64,000 nucleotides of DNA from Komagataella phaffii GS115. Lineage: Eukaryota; Ascomycota; Pichiomycetes; Pichiales; Pichiaceae. The position numbers and the translations under genes are program-made. This document shows, one piece after another, positions 48,614 to 57,795 of this stretch. The notes under the pieces are model-generated. The model had not been told where the DNA came from. It made no database searches and saw only the letters and a program-made list of their open reading frames with translations. The stretch is from the NCBI RefSeq assembly GCF_000027005.1, contig NC_012965.1, positions 62,001-126,000 on the forward strand. The letters run 5' to 3'. Within the stretch, counting starts at the first letter, position 1; each line of letters starts with the position of its first letter.

Positions 48614-50191
48614 ATGGGTGATACTGACAGCATTTCAACTAACTACACGATGGACACCAACCAGAAGGACCAAGAGGGTTCAACAGCTGCCAGCAGTCCT
48701 TCAAAGATAGATCTCACCGGAATGAAGCCCCAACCACTTCCAATAGCGCCCAATATGATTGATGGTTTAAAGCCTGTTAGGAGAACCAAGATTGGCGATA
48801 TTAAATCTTTGTTTGAGCCCAAAGGTGACGGTTCGCAGATTGTCCACTTGCTAGCAGAAATTAAGGATACACTAGAAGAACAGAATGTTGCTAAGACGAC
48901 GCCCAATGCTGAATTATCCGATATTAAAGAATTGTTGATAAGCATGGTTGACAGATCAAAGTCCAATAAAGCTCTTCTCAACACCTTGATACAGGAGGAG
49001 AGTACACCAGATAATGAAATGCTTGTGGAAATCAGGGACATGATCTTCAATATGATAGATAGATCCAAGACGAACAAATCGTCATTAGATGACCTTAGAG
49101 GCCATTTCGATGAGCAAATTTCAGATAGGTTGAGTCAAGTCTGTAAAACAGTTGAACAGCAGTCAACGGATATTCACGAGAAGATGAAGACTTTATTGGA
49201 CAGTAAGGTCAATAGCTCCTTACTTTCTGAATTGGATAGCAAATTAGGTAATATTGTTGACCATGAAACGGAGGAACTTAAATCTCTGAAAGCAACAGTT
49301 TCCAGTTTGACCAAGAAGTCGGATATACAAGGAATTGAATTGAAGCTCACAGATTTTTCTGAGAGAATGGAAAGACTTCAAGAGAGCAATGATTTGAAAG
49401 ATTCAAGATTGGAGGAAAAGTTTGACAAGTTAGTGCAGGAACTAACAACAAACAACACAAAACTAGAATCTCGACAGGAATTGAAGGAGAAAGAGTTGGA
49501 ACAAAAAATAGTTGGAAAGGACGAAATTATCGATGTATTGAAACTAGAGATTCATGATCTTCACAGGAAATTGCAATATTCAAACGAAAAACACACAAAC
49601 GAATTGGAAGCCAAAAGTAATGAAATTCTAAGCTTGCGACAGCTATTGAATGATTCCAATATGCAAAATACTGCGATCCAAGAGGAGCTTTCCACTTTAA
49701 AGGCCAAAGGCTTAGAATCGTCTCAGCTTCAGGCAAGCATCGAAGAGATGAAAAGAGAAAAGTCAGTGCTAACAAGAACTTTGATCTCTTCATGTGCCCG
49801 TATCAAAAACCAACAAGAAGTTTTCCAACTATGGAGTGATAGAACAGAAGATATAAAGTCTAATCTGCTCACCCTCCAAGAAACCTTAAAAAGTGACCGC
49901 TCGTTCATAATCCCTCTGAAACGACCGTCAACTGAAGGAGTTGACCAACTTCAGGAATCGAAAAATTCTCCCAAAAAGCATATCGAAGTACATCACGAAG
50001 AAGTTGGTAACATTTCCAACGGTTCTATTATGAGTCCCATCTTCATGGAGAAACTCTCGCCCAAAAAAAGAATTGTCAGCTCCCCATCCAAGATACTATC
50101 CAATCGATGCCTCAATAGTAACAGCGCCACACCTTCCAAATCCCCCATAAGATTGTCTTCAACAAAAAATTTTACAGAACAGGAGAACTGA
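48614..50191 (+). CDS. Coiled-coil protein of unknown function
   Basis: I do not recognise this gene. From the ATG at 48614 it has 525 residues. An in-frame ATG at 48554 would add 20 residues containing a hydrophobic stretch (LFTFFVIVHIY), so a membrane-anchored form is possible. A TATA-like GTATAAGG near 48479 fits either. The N-terminal part has a two-fold repeat, DIKELLISMVDRSKSNKALL and EIRDMIFNMIDRSKTNKSSL, about 43 residues apart. A long coiled coil rich in Leu/Glu/Lys runs from about residue 160 to 430. The C-terminus is basic and dense in Ser/Thr-Pro sites of CDK type (SPKKR, SPSK, TPSKSP). Such a layout suits a cytoskeletal, spindle-pole or nuclear-envelope protein, but that is speculation. 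It is divergent from TOM1. Confidence 0.75.
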   Translation: MGDTDSISTNYTMDTNQKDQEGSTAASSPSKIDLTGMKPQPLPIAPNMIDGLKPVRRTKIGDIKSLFEPKGDGSQIVHLLAEIKDTLEEQNVAKTTPNAELSDIKELLISMVDRSKSNKALLNTLIQEESTPDNEMLVEIRDMIFNMIDRSKTNKSSLDDLRGHFDEQISDRLSQVCKTVEQQSTDIHEKMKTLLDSKVNSSLLSELDSKLGNIVDHETEELKSLKATVSSLTKKSDIQGIELKLTDFSERMERLQESNDLKDSRLEEKFDKLVQELTTNNTKLESRQELKEKELEQKIVGKDEIIDVLKLEIHDLHRKLQYSNEKHTNELEAKSNEILSLRQLLNDSNMQNTAIQEELSTLKAKGLESSQLQASIEEMKREKSVLTRTLISSCARIKNQQEVFQLWSDRTEDIKSNLLTLQETLKSDRSFIIPLKRPSTEGVDQLQESKNSPKKHIEVHHEEVGNISNGSIMSPIFMEKLSPKKRIVSSPSKILSNRCLNSNSATPSKSPIRLSSTKNFTEQEN

Positions 50192-50367
50192 CCTAATAGT
50201 TGTACTATATATAAAGAACCTCATAGACACGGCAGTCCACCAAGTTATTGTTTCCATAGATTACGTAAGATTCAGCAAGATTTGGTACGCGTTCTGAATA
50301 TAATATGTCAGTGTTACTTCTGCATCATCGGATGAATTGTTCCTAACTGAGCAATAACTGATGGCAA

Positions 50368-52548
50368 ATGGACAAGCAGCATTCCATTTTGAGCTTTTAT
50401 TCTTCTTTCAATACAGATGTTGTCGACCTAAGACTGGGAGCGTCTGAGTCCAGGGTTAGTTCAACTGGAGTTAGTTCTACCTCTTCAAATGAAACTACTG
50501 ATAGAGGTGTCAACGACAGGCGAAAAGTCGTGAAAATTAATGATCTGCTGACAGGAAATATGATCAAACACAGAAAGGAAGTTACTGAGGCATCAGAAAC
50601 AATTGAAGAGACCATGAGAAATCTAGATCCAGTACGAGATATCAGAAATCACGAAATTATAGATCTGGATCAAGAACAACAAAATCCACCACCAAAGAAA
50701 AATAGGGTTTCTTTGCTGTCTTTATTAGATGGAAAGGGAGTCAGAGATAAACCAACTAAACCTATTGAGGATACAAAGCTATTGGTCACCCTGAAAATAA
50801 GCTCATCAGCCTTGAAAGATATCCAAAAAAAAATCGACAGACAAGAGTTGCATACGCCAGGAGTTGCAATATCAAATCGAGATCCACTGAAACCTGCATT
50901 TTCATTTTTAAATGAAATTCAATTAAGGGCTCAGAGAGCTTTAGAGAATAAACATAATGAATCAGGGAGTGACTGTCTCAGCTCAAAAGGGATGCTCCCC
51001 CCACCTTTGAAGGTGGGTGATTTTTTGACACAAAATGTCACTGATGAGGTTTACAACTGCCCCAGACGGACGCTGAGCCTTCCATCAAGAGCCAATACTC
51101 GTAACCACGCCGTTATAGACTTTCCCCAAGCCCTGGGGGATTTGAAGACAGAAAAAACTAATCCAGATCCTTTGAGAGCCACGAAATATCACTACACTAC
51201 ATCTGACTTCCAATACCATGACCTTACTAGGCTTGTGCAAGAGCAGGTTCCTGATGTGAAACGGCACTATGGTTTGGAATGCTTGATAGGGCTTTTTCAT
51301 GATATTGATTTTCAACGCAAAATTGCCCACAATTCAAGTCAATGGATAGATCTGTTCAAACCAACAGAATACAAAGAACTTTTATTCTCTTCGGACGTAT
51401 CAACTGGCATCAATGATTGGATACAGAGTGCGTTTGAAAAGCTACAAAACATGGATAGAACCAAGAGAAAGCCAGCTCATGCTTCGAAGAAGCCAAAAAG
51501 AGACGACAATCTCGATGACTTTATTGTATATGATGATATTGAAACGATTGAAGTAGAGCTCTTTGCGCCACTATTAATAATTGAAGGACCAGCGGGTTCA
51601 GGAAAAAGTAGTAGCATATTCACCATCGTGGAGAGACAGATGAAAGGTTTTGTTTTTGAAATCAACACAGGTGAATCTCGAGCTAGGAAGGATATAGGAT
51701 TCCATTTGGAGCAGATAGCTACGACCAAGTTGGTCAAAAGGATGACTAAAGGGTATGCGGACATGCTGGACATTTCAGTTGAGGATTTTGAGAATATTAG
51801 CAACCAGAAAGGTGTCATCTTATTTGATGACTGTGATGTAGATTTGGAAGATGATAAAGATCTTTTCATTACTATCAAAAACCTATTGGAATATTCGCAT
51901 CGCCCTATCGTTCTAACCTGCACTGACTCCACAAAAATTCCACCCGACCTGATCGAGCTTTCAACAGTGATCCAAATAGACAGGCCAGATGAAAAACTGT
52001 TGTCTGATTATCTATTCATTATTGGATGTTTAATGAGGTTCACTATTGACCGACCCATACTCAACGAATTGGCCCGCCTACAGGACATTAGAAGGTCATT
52101 AATGCAATTGCAAGCCATATGCAACTGCAAACCACCGGAGGGAAAAATTATCCAAGTAAAACAAGTTACTCCTAATACATTTGAAAAAGTTGTGGCTGAG
52201 TCCAATATACAACAACTAGAGCGGTACTATGATTCGTTACAGGATGATGTGATGCTACCCACAATACCAAACTTCGATAGTCTACGTGAGGAATATCTTG
52301 AATTTTATGCTTCAAAAGCAATTAGGGCTGGTTCACGGAAATGGAGACCTCTTTACAAGAATAGTAAGACGTATCTGATCAAGTATCCATTCTCCGTATT
52401 TCAAAGACTCTCCATTACCAATACCGCACTTTTTACAGAATTGGCGCCGATAATCCGATTATTTGCCAGAATGGACGTAATAATGGATGGAATCAGGCGA
52501 TTTTTGCATAACCCTACCAAGATACTACTTGGTTTGCATTCTAGATAG
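50368..52548 (+). CDS. ELG1: Elg1, PCNA-unloading RFC-like AAA+ subunit
   Basis: A 726-residue protein from the ATG at 50368. It opens with a textbook PIP box, Q4-H-S-I7-L-S-F10-Y11, the PCNA-binding motif, placed only three residues from the start. A long, mostly unstructured N-terminal region follows. The AAA+ domain carries Walker A GPAGSGKSS (G407-S415, K413) and Walker B ILFDDCD (D487, D488). The region PIVLTCTDSTKIPPDL and the C-terminal helices fit the Elg1/ATAD5 type of large RFC subunit rather than Rfc1, Ctf18 or Rad24. Known role: Elg1-RFC removes PCNA from chromatin after Okazaki ligation and limits genome instability. The nearby ATG at 50361 is out of frame. Confidence 0.88.
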   Translation: MDKQHSILSFYSSFNTDVVDLRLGASESRVSSTGVSSTSSNETTDRGVNDRRKVVKINDLLTGNMIKHRKEVTEASETIEETMRNLDPVRDIRNHEIIDLDQEQQNPPPKKNRVSLLSLLDGKGVRDKPTKPIEDTKLLVTLKISSSALKDIQKKIDRQELHTPGVAISNRDPLKPAFSFLNEIQLRAQRALENKHNESGSDCLSSKGMLPPPLKVGDFLTQNVTDEVYNCPRRTLSLPSRANTRNHAVIDFPQALGDLKTEKTNPDPLRATKYHYTTSDFQYHDLTRLVQEQVPDVKRHYGLECLIGLFHDIDFQRKIAHNSSQWIDLFKPTEYKELLFSSDVSTGINDWIQSAFEKLQNMDRTKRKPAHASKKPKRDDNLDDFIVYDDIETIEVELFAPLLIIEGPAGSGKSSSIFTIVERQMKGFVFEINTGESRARKDIGFHLEQIATTKLVKRMTKGYADMLDISVEDFENISNQKGVILFDDCDVDLEDDKDLFITIKNLLEYSHRPIVLTCTDSTKIPPDLIELSTVIQIDRPDEKLLSDYLFIIGCLMRFTIDRPILNELARLQDIRRSLMQLQAICNCKPPEGKIIQVKQVTPNTFEKVVAESNIQQLERYYDSLQDDVMLPTIPNFDSLREEYLEFYASKAIRAGSRKWRPLYKNSKTYLIKYPFSVFQRLSITNTALFTELAPIIRLFARMDVIMDGIRRFLHNPTKILLGLHSR

Positions 52549-52722
52549 ATATTCAGATAGTTTCAATGACTTAGTAGTCACACTCATCTCTATGAGGAGT
52601 AAGTATTCACTTCCCTCGAATCAGTCCCGAGTAGTTGAGAATCAGTAAAGCAACGGCGTGCGTGTGCCTCTCTCTGTTTTTTCCCTCTCAACTTTGTTTC
52701 GTTTTCCATTGTGTCAGTGGCG

Positions 52723-55176
52723 ATGTCTGAGTTGAGTGATTCTGAAGTTAAAGTTGAGGTTGAAGAGCAAGCAGTCCCAAAGAAGACTCCAAAGCAGGAA
52801 AGTTCTGAATCTACCAATGGATCTGCTCCGAAGAAACAGAAAAGAGGATCAGCGGCTTCAGGTCAAAAAGTGTCGGCCGAGATTCTTCAGAGACGACGAG
52901 AGGGGAGAATAAAGGCACTAGCCACGTTGCAGTCGAAACTGGATAAGCTTGGTATCAAGAGAGTTGATCAGAAAAATGCTTTACCTGCCTCTACTGTTCC
53001 CTCAATTTCATTAATCAATCAAAAGAACTATTTTACAGGTTATTTGAAACGAGATGAGCAGAATCTGAGTATCAAGAACGTGAAAGAAATGAATCGTCTC
53101 CTGGCAGAGAAAAAGAAGAAGGATAAATTGTCAAAGTCGAGTGCCGGTACTTCTACCAATACTCCAGACGTAGATGGCGAGGACGAGGATGATAATGATG
53201 GAGATGTCGACGAGCGAGTCGGCTCCAACACTATTGTCATGCATCCTGGAACCACAAATATACGAATCGGACTTGCTACCGATATTGATCCTAAAATTAT
53301 TAAGAACGTGATTGCCTTTCCAAGACGGCCTGGACAAGAGAGTACTAAGGGTTATATTTTTGAGTCCCGTAAGGGATCTGAGCATGAGGCCAAAGAGTTT
53401 GAGACGCACCTTCCTTCGATTGTGTCTAGCTTCAGAGAAAGAATGAGATACTATAAGAGAAGAATATTACCAAATTCCAACGAAACGGTTGCTAACTTCA
53501 ATAAACGTCAGGAACCTCAAGTTGTTGAAGACCATAACGATATTCATAAAGTTGATTTCTTGGACTCAAAAAAATTATTGAATGACCCAGAAGTCAAATA
53601 TTTGGTTGGAGACGACGCCCTCCGTTTGGATGATTATTCTGATTGGATATTGCGATCTCCTTTCTACAAGGGAAATTTCAATGAAGACAAGTCAATTTAC
53701 AGATCAAATCAAGAAATACTGGGTGATATTGAGCTTGTCATCAAAGAAGGACTTTCCAAAAATTTGGGTATTGAACCTGCGAAGTACGCAGATTTGAATA
53801 TTATACTCATCATTCCCAACTTGTATGATAAGACTTATGTCGCCGAGATGACAAACTTGTTGATCAATATGTCTTTTGCTAACATTGGAGTCTTGCAAGA
53901 GGGTGTGAGTGCAACGTTTGGATCAGGTATTTCTAATGGTTGCGTCATTGACATAGGATCCCATTATACGAAAGTTTGCTGTGTTGATGAAGGCATGATA
54001 ATTCCTAATTCTCAGATTGAACTTGATTATGGTGGGGATGATGTAACCAAGACTTTTGCCAAAATGTTGAAACGAAACCAGTTTCCCTACAAAGAACTAG
54101 ATCTTTCTCGTATCACAGACTGGAATTTGATCAGTCAACTAAAAGAAAAGTACTTAACGTTTGAAGATGCTGATATAGCCATTCAATTATACAACTTTTC
54201 AGTTAGGAATCCACATCAGCTGACAAAAAAGTACGACTTCAAAGTGTTTGACGAAGTTATGATTTCTCCCATGGGTTTTTTTTATCCTGAAGTATTCGGT
54301 GCACGAGGAAGCCCCATCAACAGAAAGGGAAATTTTTTTGACGTACACAGGGATTACTTTTCAGGAAGATATGATTCTCCCTTAAGTAGATCCCAATTGG
54401 ACCAAGTTGAAGGAAAGTTTTTGGCGAATATGGAGGATTTGGAAGAGATTGTCAATCGGTTGCTTTCTGAATCTTGTGGTTTAGGATCGAATTACAACAT
54501 GGGAAACAATAGTAACACTTCAAGTGGTAACAACAACTTAGGGAACACAGGTGCAGCAACTGCAGGTTCTGAGGATAGCTCAGATTACATGGAAATTGAG
54601 GAGACTAAATTGAAAAAGCAAATTAAGAATTTCTTAGAACTGAAGAAAGAAGGTAAAGGTTTGAATCTTACACCTTTGGAATTAGCTGTTATTGAAAGCA
54701 TATCGTATGCAGGATTCCAAGATATGAACAAGCTGAAAAAGCTTTATGAAAATATTCTGATCGTTGGGGGATCTTCGAAGATTGATGGGCTAGATCTAAT
54801 TTTAGTAGATCGAATCCATATCGCCAGATCACCAGTTCTATATAGTACCAGTTTGGACCAAGCTATAAAGTACATTACGCTCAAGAAAGAGGAATTTGAA
54901 AAAGCCAACAAGGATAGCAAAACGGAAGGAGATGTAAAGGAGTTCAAGATAACAGAAGAGCATTTGGAACATCTTAGAGGTCTCCTAGAGGGGACCTCTG
55001 CTGTGCCGATCGAAATATTATCATCTTCGAGAGATATAGATCCAGCTGAAATGTGCTGGAAAGGAGGATCTGTTTACGCCCGACTCAAGATTGTCAATGA
55101 AATGTGGATCAACAAAGAGGAATGGAACATCTTCAATGATCGTGCATTCAATTATAAGTGTTTGTTTACATTCTAA
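52723..55176 (+). CDS. ARP8: Actin-related protein Arp8 (INO80 complex)
   Basis: The ATG at 52723 gives 817 residues; the open frame begins earlier at a GTG. The N-terminus is charged and disordered with basic patches (PKKQKRG, RRREGRIKAL), a region used by Arp8 to contact linker DNA. The actin fold has the nucleotide-loop-like IVMHPGTTNIRIGLATDI, VIDIGSHYTKVCCVDEG and ILIVGGSSKIDGLDLIL, with Arp8-type insertions between, including an Asn/Ser/Gly-rich loop at about residues 590-620. Segments such as YLVGDDALRLDDYSDWILRSPF and LNIILIIPNLYDKTYVAEMT are typical of Arp8. In INO80 it forms the HSA module with Arp4 and actin for nucleosome sliding. Its TAA overlaps the TAG of TLG1. Confidence 0.93.
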   Translation: MSELSDSEVKVEVEEQAVPKKTPKQESSESTNGSAPKKQKRGSAASGQKVSAEILQRRREGRIKALATLQSKLDKLGIKRVDQKNALPASTVPSISLINQKNYFTGYLKRDEQNLSIKNVKEMNRLLAEKKKKDKLSKSSAGTSTNTPDVDGEDEDDNDGDVDERVGSNTIVMHPGTTNIRIGLATDIDPKIIKNVIAFPRRPGQESTKGYIFESRKGSEHEAKEFETHLPSIVSSFRERMRYYKRRILPNSNETVANFNKRQEPQVVEDHNDIHKVDFLDSKKLLNDPEVKYLVGDDALRLDDYSDWILRSPFYKGNFNEDKSIYRSNQEILGDIELVIKEGLSKNLGIEPAKYADLNIILIIPNLYDKTYVAEMTNLLINMSFANIGVLQEGVSATFGSGISNGCVIDIGSHYTKVCCVDEGMIIPNSQIELDYGGDDVTKTFAKMLKRNQFPYKELDLSRITDWNLISQLKEKYLTFEDADIAIQLYNFSVRNPHQLTKKYDFKVFDEVMISPMGFFYPEVFGARGSPINRKGNFFDVHRDYFSGRYDSPLSRSQLDQVEGKFLANMEDLEEIVNRLLSESCGLGSNYNMGNNSNTSSGNNNLGNTGAATAGSEDSSDYMEIEETKLKKQIKNFLELKKEGKGLNLTPLELAVIESISYAGFQDMNKLKKLYENILIVGGSSKIDGLDLILVDRIHIARSPVLYSTSLDQAIKYITLKKEEFEKANKDSKTEGDVKEFKITEEHLEHLRGLLEGTSAVPIEILSSSRDIDPAEMCWKGGSVYARLKIVNEMWINKEEWNIFNDRAFNYKCLFTF

Positions 55177-55853
55177 GCAATAAATAGTAACACTAACAGA
55201 AATATCAACGCAATAATCAGCAATATGATACAACAGTCGCTAGCTCTTTCCTTATTCTTTTCTATGAACCACTCGATTCTCTTAACGCCAGAGGTCAACT
55301 TGCCTCCAACCCGATCAAAGTCTGTATCCAGATCATCCAATAGGATACCTTGGTCCTCCAGCTCTGTACCCATAGTGGAGGCTTGAAGATGAATGTTTTG
55401 CATGGTGTTGTAGACGCTATCAAGATGCTGGTCCTGCTCTCTCAACACCTCCTGCTGTTGGAATTCCTGGAAAGCAGTGTCATTATTAAATGGGTTCTCG
55501 TTACCGTAATCCTGTGATATTCTATTTGCCATTGTGGTAACTTCCTTAGGTCTCTTGGCCAGTTTATCATTCCAATGTAAATTCAGCTGTTGAAAGGTAG
55601 CAGAGATCTTATCGACTTTTGCTATCCTCTCGTCGAGTTCTTTTTCAGAGATATTATAATTGTCGTTGTTCTCTCGTATGATTCTAACAGTGTCCCTGAG
55701 ATCCTGGATTGTTTCATTTAGTTCCTGTTTATTATTCTCAATATCGTCAATATTACTTTGGTTGATGTTCTTGGGTGTGAGATTATTTATGATGCCATCC
55801 AGCTGATTAACCTGGGAGACGGCATCTTTGTAAACATCATTAAATGGATCCAT
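55173..55853 (-). CDS. TLG1: Endosomal/trans-Golgi Qc-SNARE Tlg1
   Basis: A 226-residue tail-anchored protein beginning MDPFNDVYKDAVSQVNQL. It has an N-terminal three-helix region with a long helical linker, a SNARE motif at about residues 135-200 (QDQHLDSVYNTMQNI, then TMGTELEDQGILLDDLD with the zero-layer Gln in EDQG), and a C-terminal membrane anchor (IILLIIALIFLLVLLFIA) preceded by CC, possible palmitoylation sites. DQHLDSVYNTMQN and the LDDLDTDFDRV region match Tlg1, the Qc-SNARE for fusion of endosome-derived vesicles with the late Golgi. Its stop codon overlaps that of ARP8. Confidence 0.92.
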   Translation of the reverse strand: MDPFNDVYKDAVSQVNQLDGIINNLTPKNINQSNIDDIENNKQELNETIQDLRDTVRIIRENNDNYNISEKELDERIAKVDKISATFQQLNLHWNDKLAKRPKEVTTMANRISQDYGNENPFNNDTAFQEFQQQEVLREQDQHLDSVYNTMQNIHLQASTMGTELEDQGILLDDLDTDFDRVGGKLTSGVKRIEWFIEKNKERASDCCIILLIIALIFLLVLLFIA

Positions 55854-56547
55854 GATGTTTGTTCTTAAGGTTTCTGAGTAGTCTGTGTGTTACTTAAGGC
55901 TGAGCTCAGCCTTTGGATCTTAGTCGCGCATAGCCTCGTAGGAGATGCCCTGCCATAGACGTATGATGGACATTAGGAAGGTTATCAAGTTCAGTGATGT
56001 AGGGGACATTACGATGGCAGTCTGTGGTATACACTTCCGTTGCCGTCTGTTTTCCTTCAACAAGGGAATCCGGCGACAGTCATATTCGACTATCTAGAAT
56101 TGGCAGGCACCCGTGTAAATCTAATTCCTTCTAGAAAAACAGAAATGATAGATACACGACCGGAAATTATTCTAGATGCAACTATCCTTATCGGACTTGG
56201 TATTGGCAAATTTGGATGATACGATAAATAGGCATCTTAAATGACTCTCCTATCTGAACCTCAAACAGTTTTGTGGGTTGATTAATTGGCGTGAGCCATT
56301 TTATAAATTGTGCCCAGGAAAACTTTCCATTCTCACTGAAAAATATCGTATCCAACCCTTTTTTCCCCCCCTGTCCAGATCGAAATATATTTCAGGAATT
56401 GACCCCTCATCTCCTGATATCATCACATCACTTTCGGTTATTTTTGCGATTTCCCCATTGGGTAACTTGCGATAAATACTTTCTAGTCCCACAAAATCTC
56501 CTACAGAGGGTACTACCTCCTTTCTATCATAATATCGCAGGCCCGGT
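55854..56547. promoter_or_regulatory. Divergent interval between TLG1 and ELL
   Basis: About 690 bp of upstream sequence for both genes. On the minus strand it contains most of a 90-codon open frame with protein-like composition (annotated separately). No binding site was identified with confidence. Confidence 0.45.
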
Positions 56548-56573
56548 ATGAGTTTGAATGTGACCCCTAGCAT
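56301..56573 (-). CDS. Possible small protein overlapping the 5' end of ELL (uncertain)
   Basis: A 90-codon frame starts with an ATG and reads with normal protein composition, unlike most shadow frames here: balanced charge, no cysteine, one histidine, and segments such as VVPSVGDFVGLESIYRKLP, GEIAKITESDV and GSIPEIYFDLDRGGKKGW. I recognise no family. It overlaps the first 26 bases of the ELL coding frame on the opposite strand, which counts against it. It could be a real small gene, an exon remnant, or chance. Confidence 0.3.
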   Translation of the reverse strand: MLGVTFKLIPGLRYYDRKEVVPSVGDFVGLESIYRKLPNGEIAKITESDVMISGDEGSIPEIYFDLDRGGKKGWIRYFSVRMESFPGHNL

Positions 56574-57780
56574 ACTACTGCCTCATATACCCAGCACTGG
56601 TGTGGATCGGTACAAGAATGTCAATTTTCTTCTGAGACTCAATGAGGATTTGGTTTCAGCAATTCAGGAAACGACGTTGGAGCAGGACGTTCCGAAGTTG
56701 ATTGTGAAGAATGGCAAGCTCTCATTTCGAATTAAGGGCAAGCTGTTAGAGGCAACCGTTCTGAGGGATAATCTGAAAACAGAACTGTATAGTTCGTCTG
56801 AAGATGAGAGATTTATCAATATGGGGACTCTGGACTATAAGATCAATATGGCCAAGTCAAATATTGCCAGATGTCCTCAGCAGCCACATAAGTCCTTACT
56901 CAAAACTTCCGCATTATCCCATCAAAGATCTCACCCTTTCTTGTTAACATCGTCATCAGCACCACCATCACCATCGCCATCTTCGTCATCATTTTCCAGT
57001 TCTCTTCACTCAGACGTACAGCATCTAATTCAGCAATTTTTGTTGAAAGGCAACTCATTGACCAAGGAAGAAGTCGGAGCTTTGATATCAAAATCCAAAG
57101 TTCCAAAGGCTGCTCTTCGTCGAATGATATCCAAGGTTCACGATGTAAACTACGTGCTGCGGGATTTTTACCTCCTTCAAGTCAACTGTCACCTCCTAGG
57201 AGCCATGCAGAGACATACCATTCGCCAGTATTTGAGTTGCAAGTTGGATCAGATTGGCTATCCAGAGAATCACCCCTTGAAGCTGAAAATTTTGCATGCA
57301 CTGCCAGACTTTAAGTTCTTTAAGAAGAAGAAAATTCAGTCGCCCAAACCAGTAGCATCGCCTATAGCGTCAACTAGCAAGGCTGAGAACAATTCACCGT
57401 CACCTTCTTCATCTGCCTCTTCAGATGGTTTAAAGAAGAGAAAGGCGGACAACGTGTCGCCAATCACAAGTTCCGAAGATGATGTCAAGAAGACCAAAAC
57501 TACCAAAACTACCACAACACCTGTTCCCAAGACGGTGGATCCGGAACTTTTGCAATTGGCAATAAACTTCAAGGCAAAATATCCCGAATACGAAAAGCTC
57601 TACAAATCGTTATCAAAACCAAATTGTGATCCCAACCACGACAAAAGCTGGGAACACAAGCAGCTTACTAAATTGGTGAAGATGCACAATCAACTGAGCG
57701 CTTGGAAAGCGAAGTTATGGGAAGAAGAAGACAACATGAGGGCGAAATCTAGTGGAAAGGTTTATATTAAAGAAAAATAG
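56548..57780 (+). CDS. ELL-type RNA polymerase II elongation factor
   Basis: A 410-residue protein with a two-part layout typical of ELL. The N-terminal ELL domain is seen at about residues 5-270 (FLLRLNEDLVSAIQ, VKNGKLSFRIKGK, then a Ser/Pro linker and a helical part with LIQQFLLKGNSLTKEEVGAL and LRDFYLLQVNCHLL). A C-terminal occludin/ELL helical hairpin spans about residues 330-395 (LAINFKAKYPEYEKLYKSLS, then WEHKQLTKLVKMHNQLSAWK). Ser/Lys-rich linkers (SPSPSSSASS, KKRKADN) separate them. ELL stimulates elongation and, with Eaf partners, joins super-elongation complexes. Fission yeast has Ell1, but S. cerevisiae has no clear orthologue. It converges on SPT3 with only 15 bp between stop codons. 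Confidence 0.8.
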   Translation: MSLNVTPSILLPHIPSTGVDRYKNVNFLLRLNEDLVSAIQETTLEQDVPKLIVKNGKLSFRIKGKLLEATVLRDNLKTELYSSSEDERFINMGTLDYKINMAKSNIARCPQQPHKSLLKTSALSHQRSHPFLLTSSSAPPSPSPSSSSFSSSLHSDVQHLIQQFLLKGNSLTKEEVGALISKSKVPKAALRRMISKVHDVNYVLRDFYLLQVNCHLLGAMQRHTIRQYLSCKLDQIGYPENHPLKLKILHALPDFKFFKKKKIQSPKPVASPIASTSKAENNSPSPSSSASSDGLKKRKADNVSPITSSEDDVKKTKTTKTTTTPVPKTVDPELLQLAINFKAKYPEYEKLYKSLSKPNCDPNHDKSWEHKQLTKLVKMHNQLSAWKAKLWEEEDNMRAKSSGKVYIKEK

Positions 57781-57795
57781 CATTACAACACTTTA

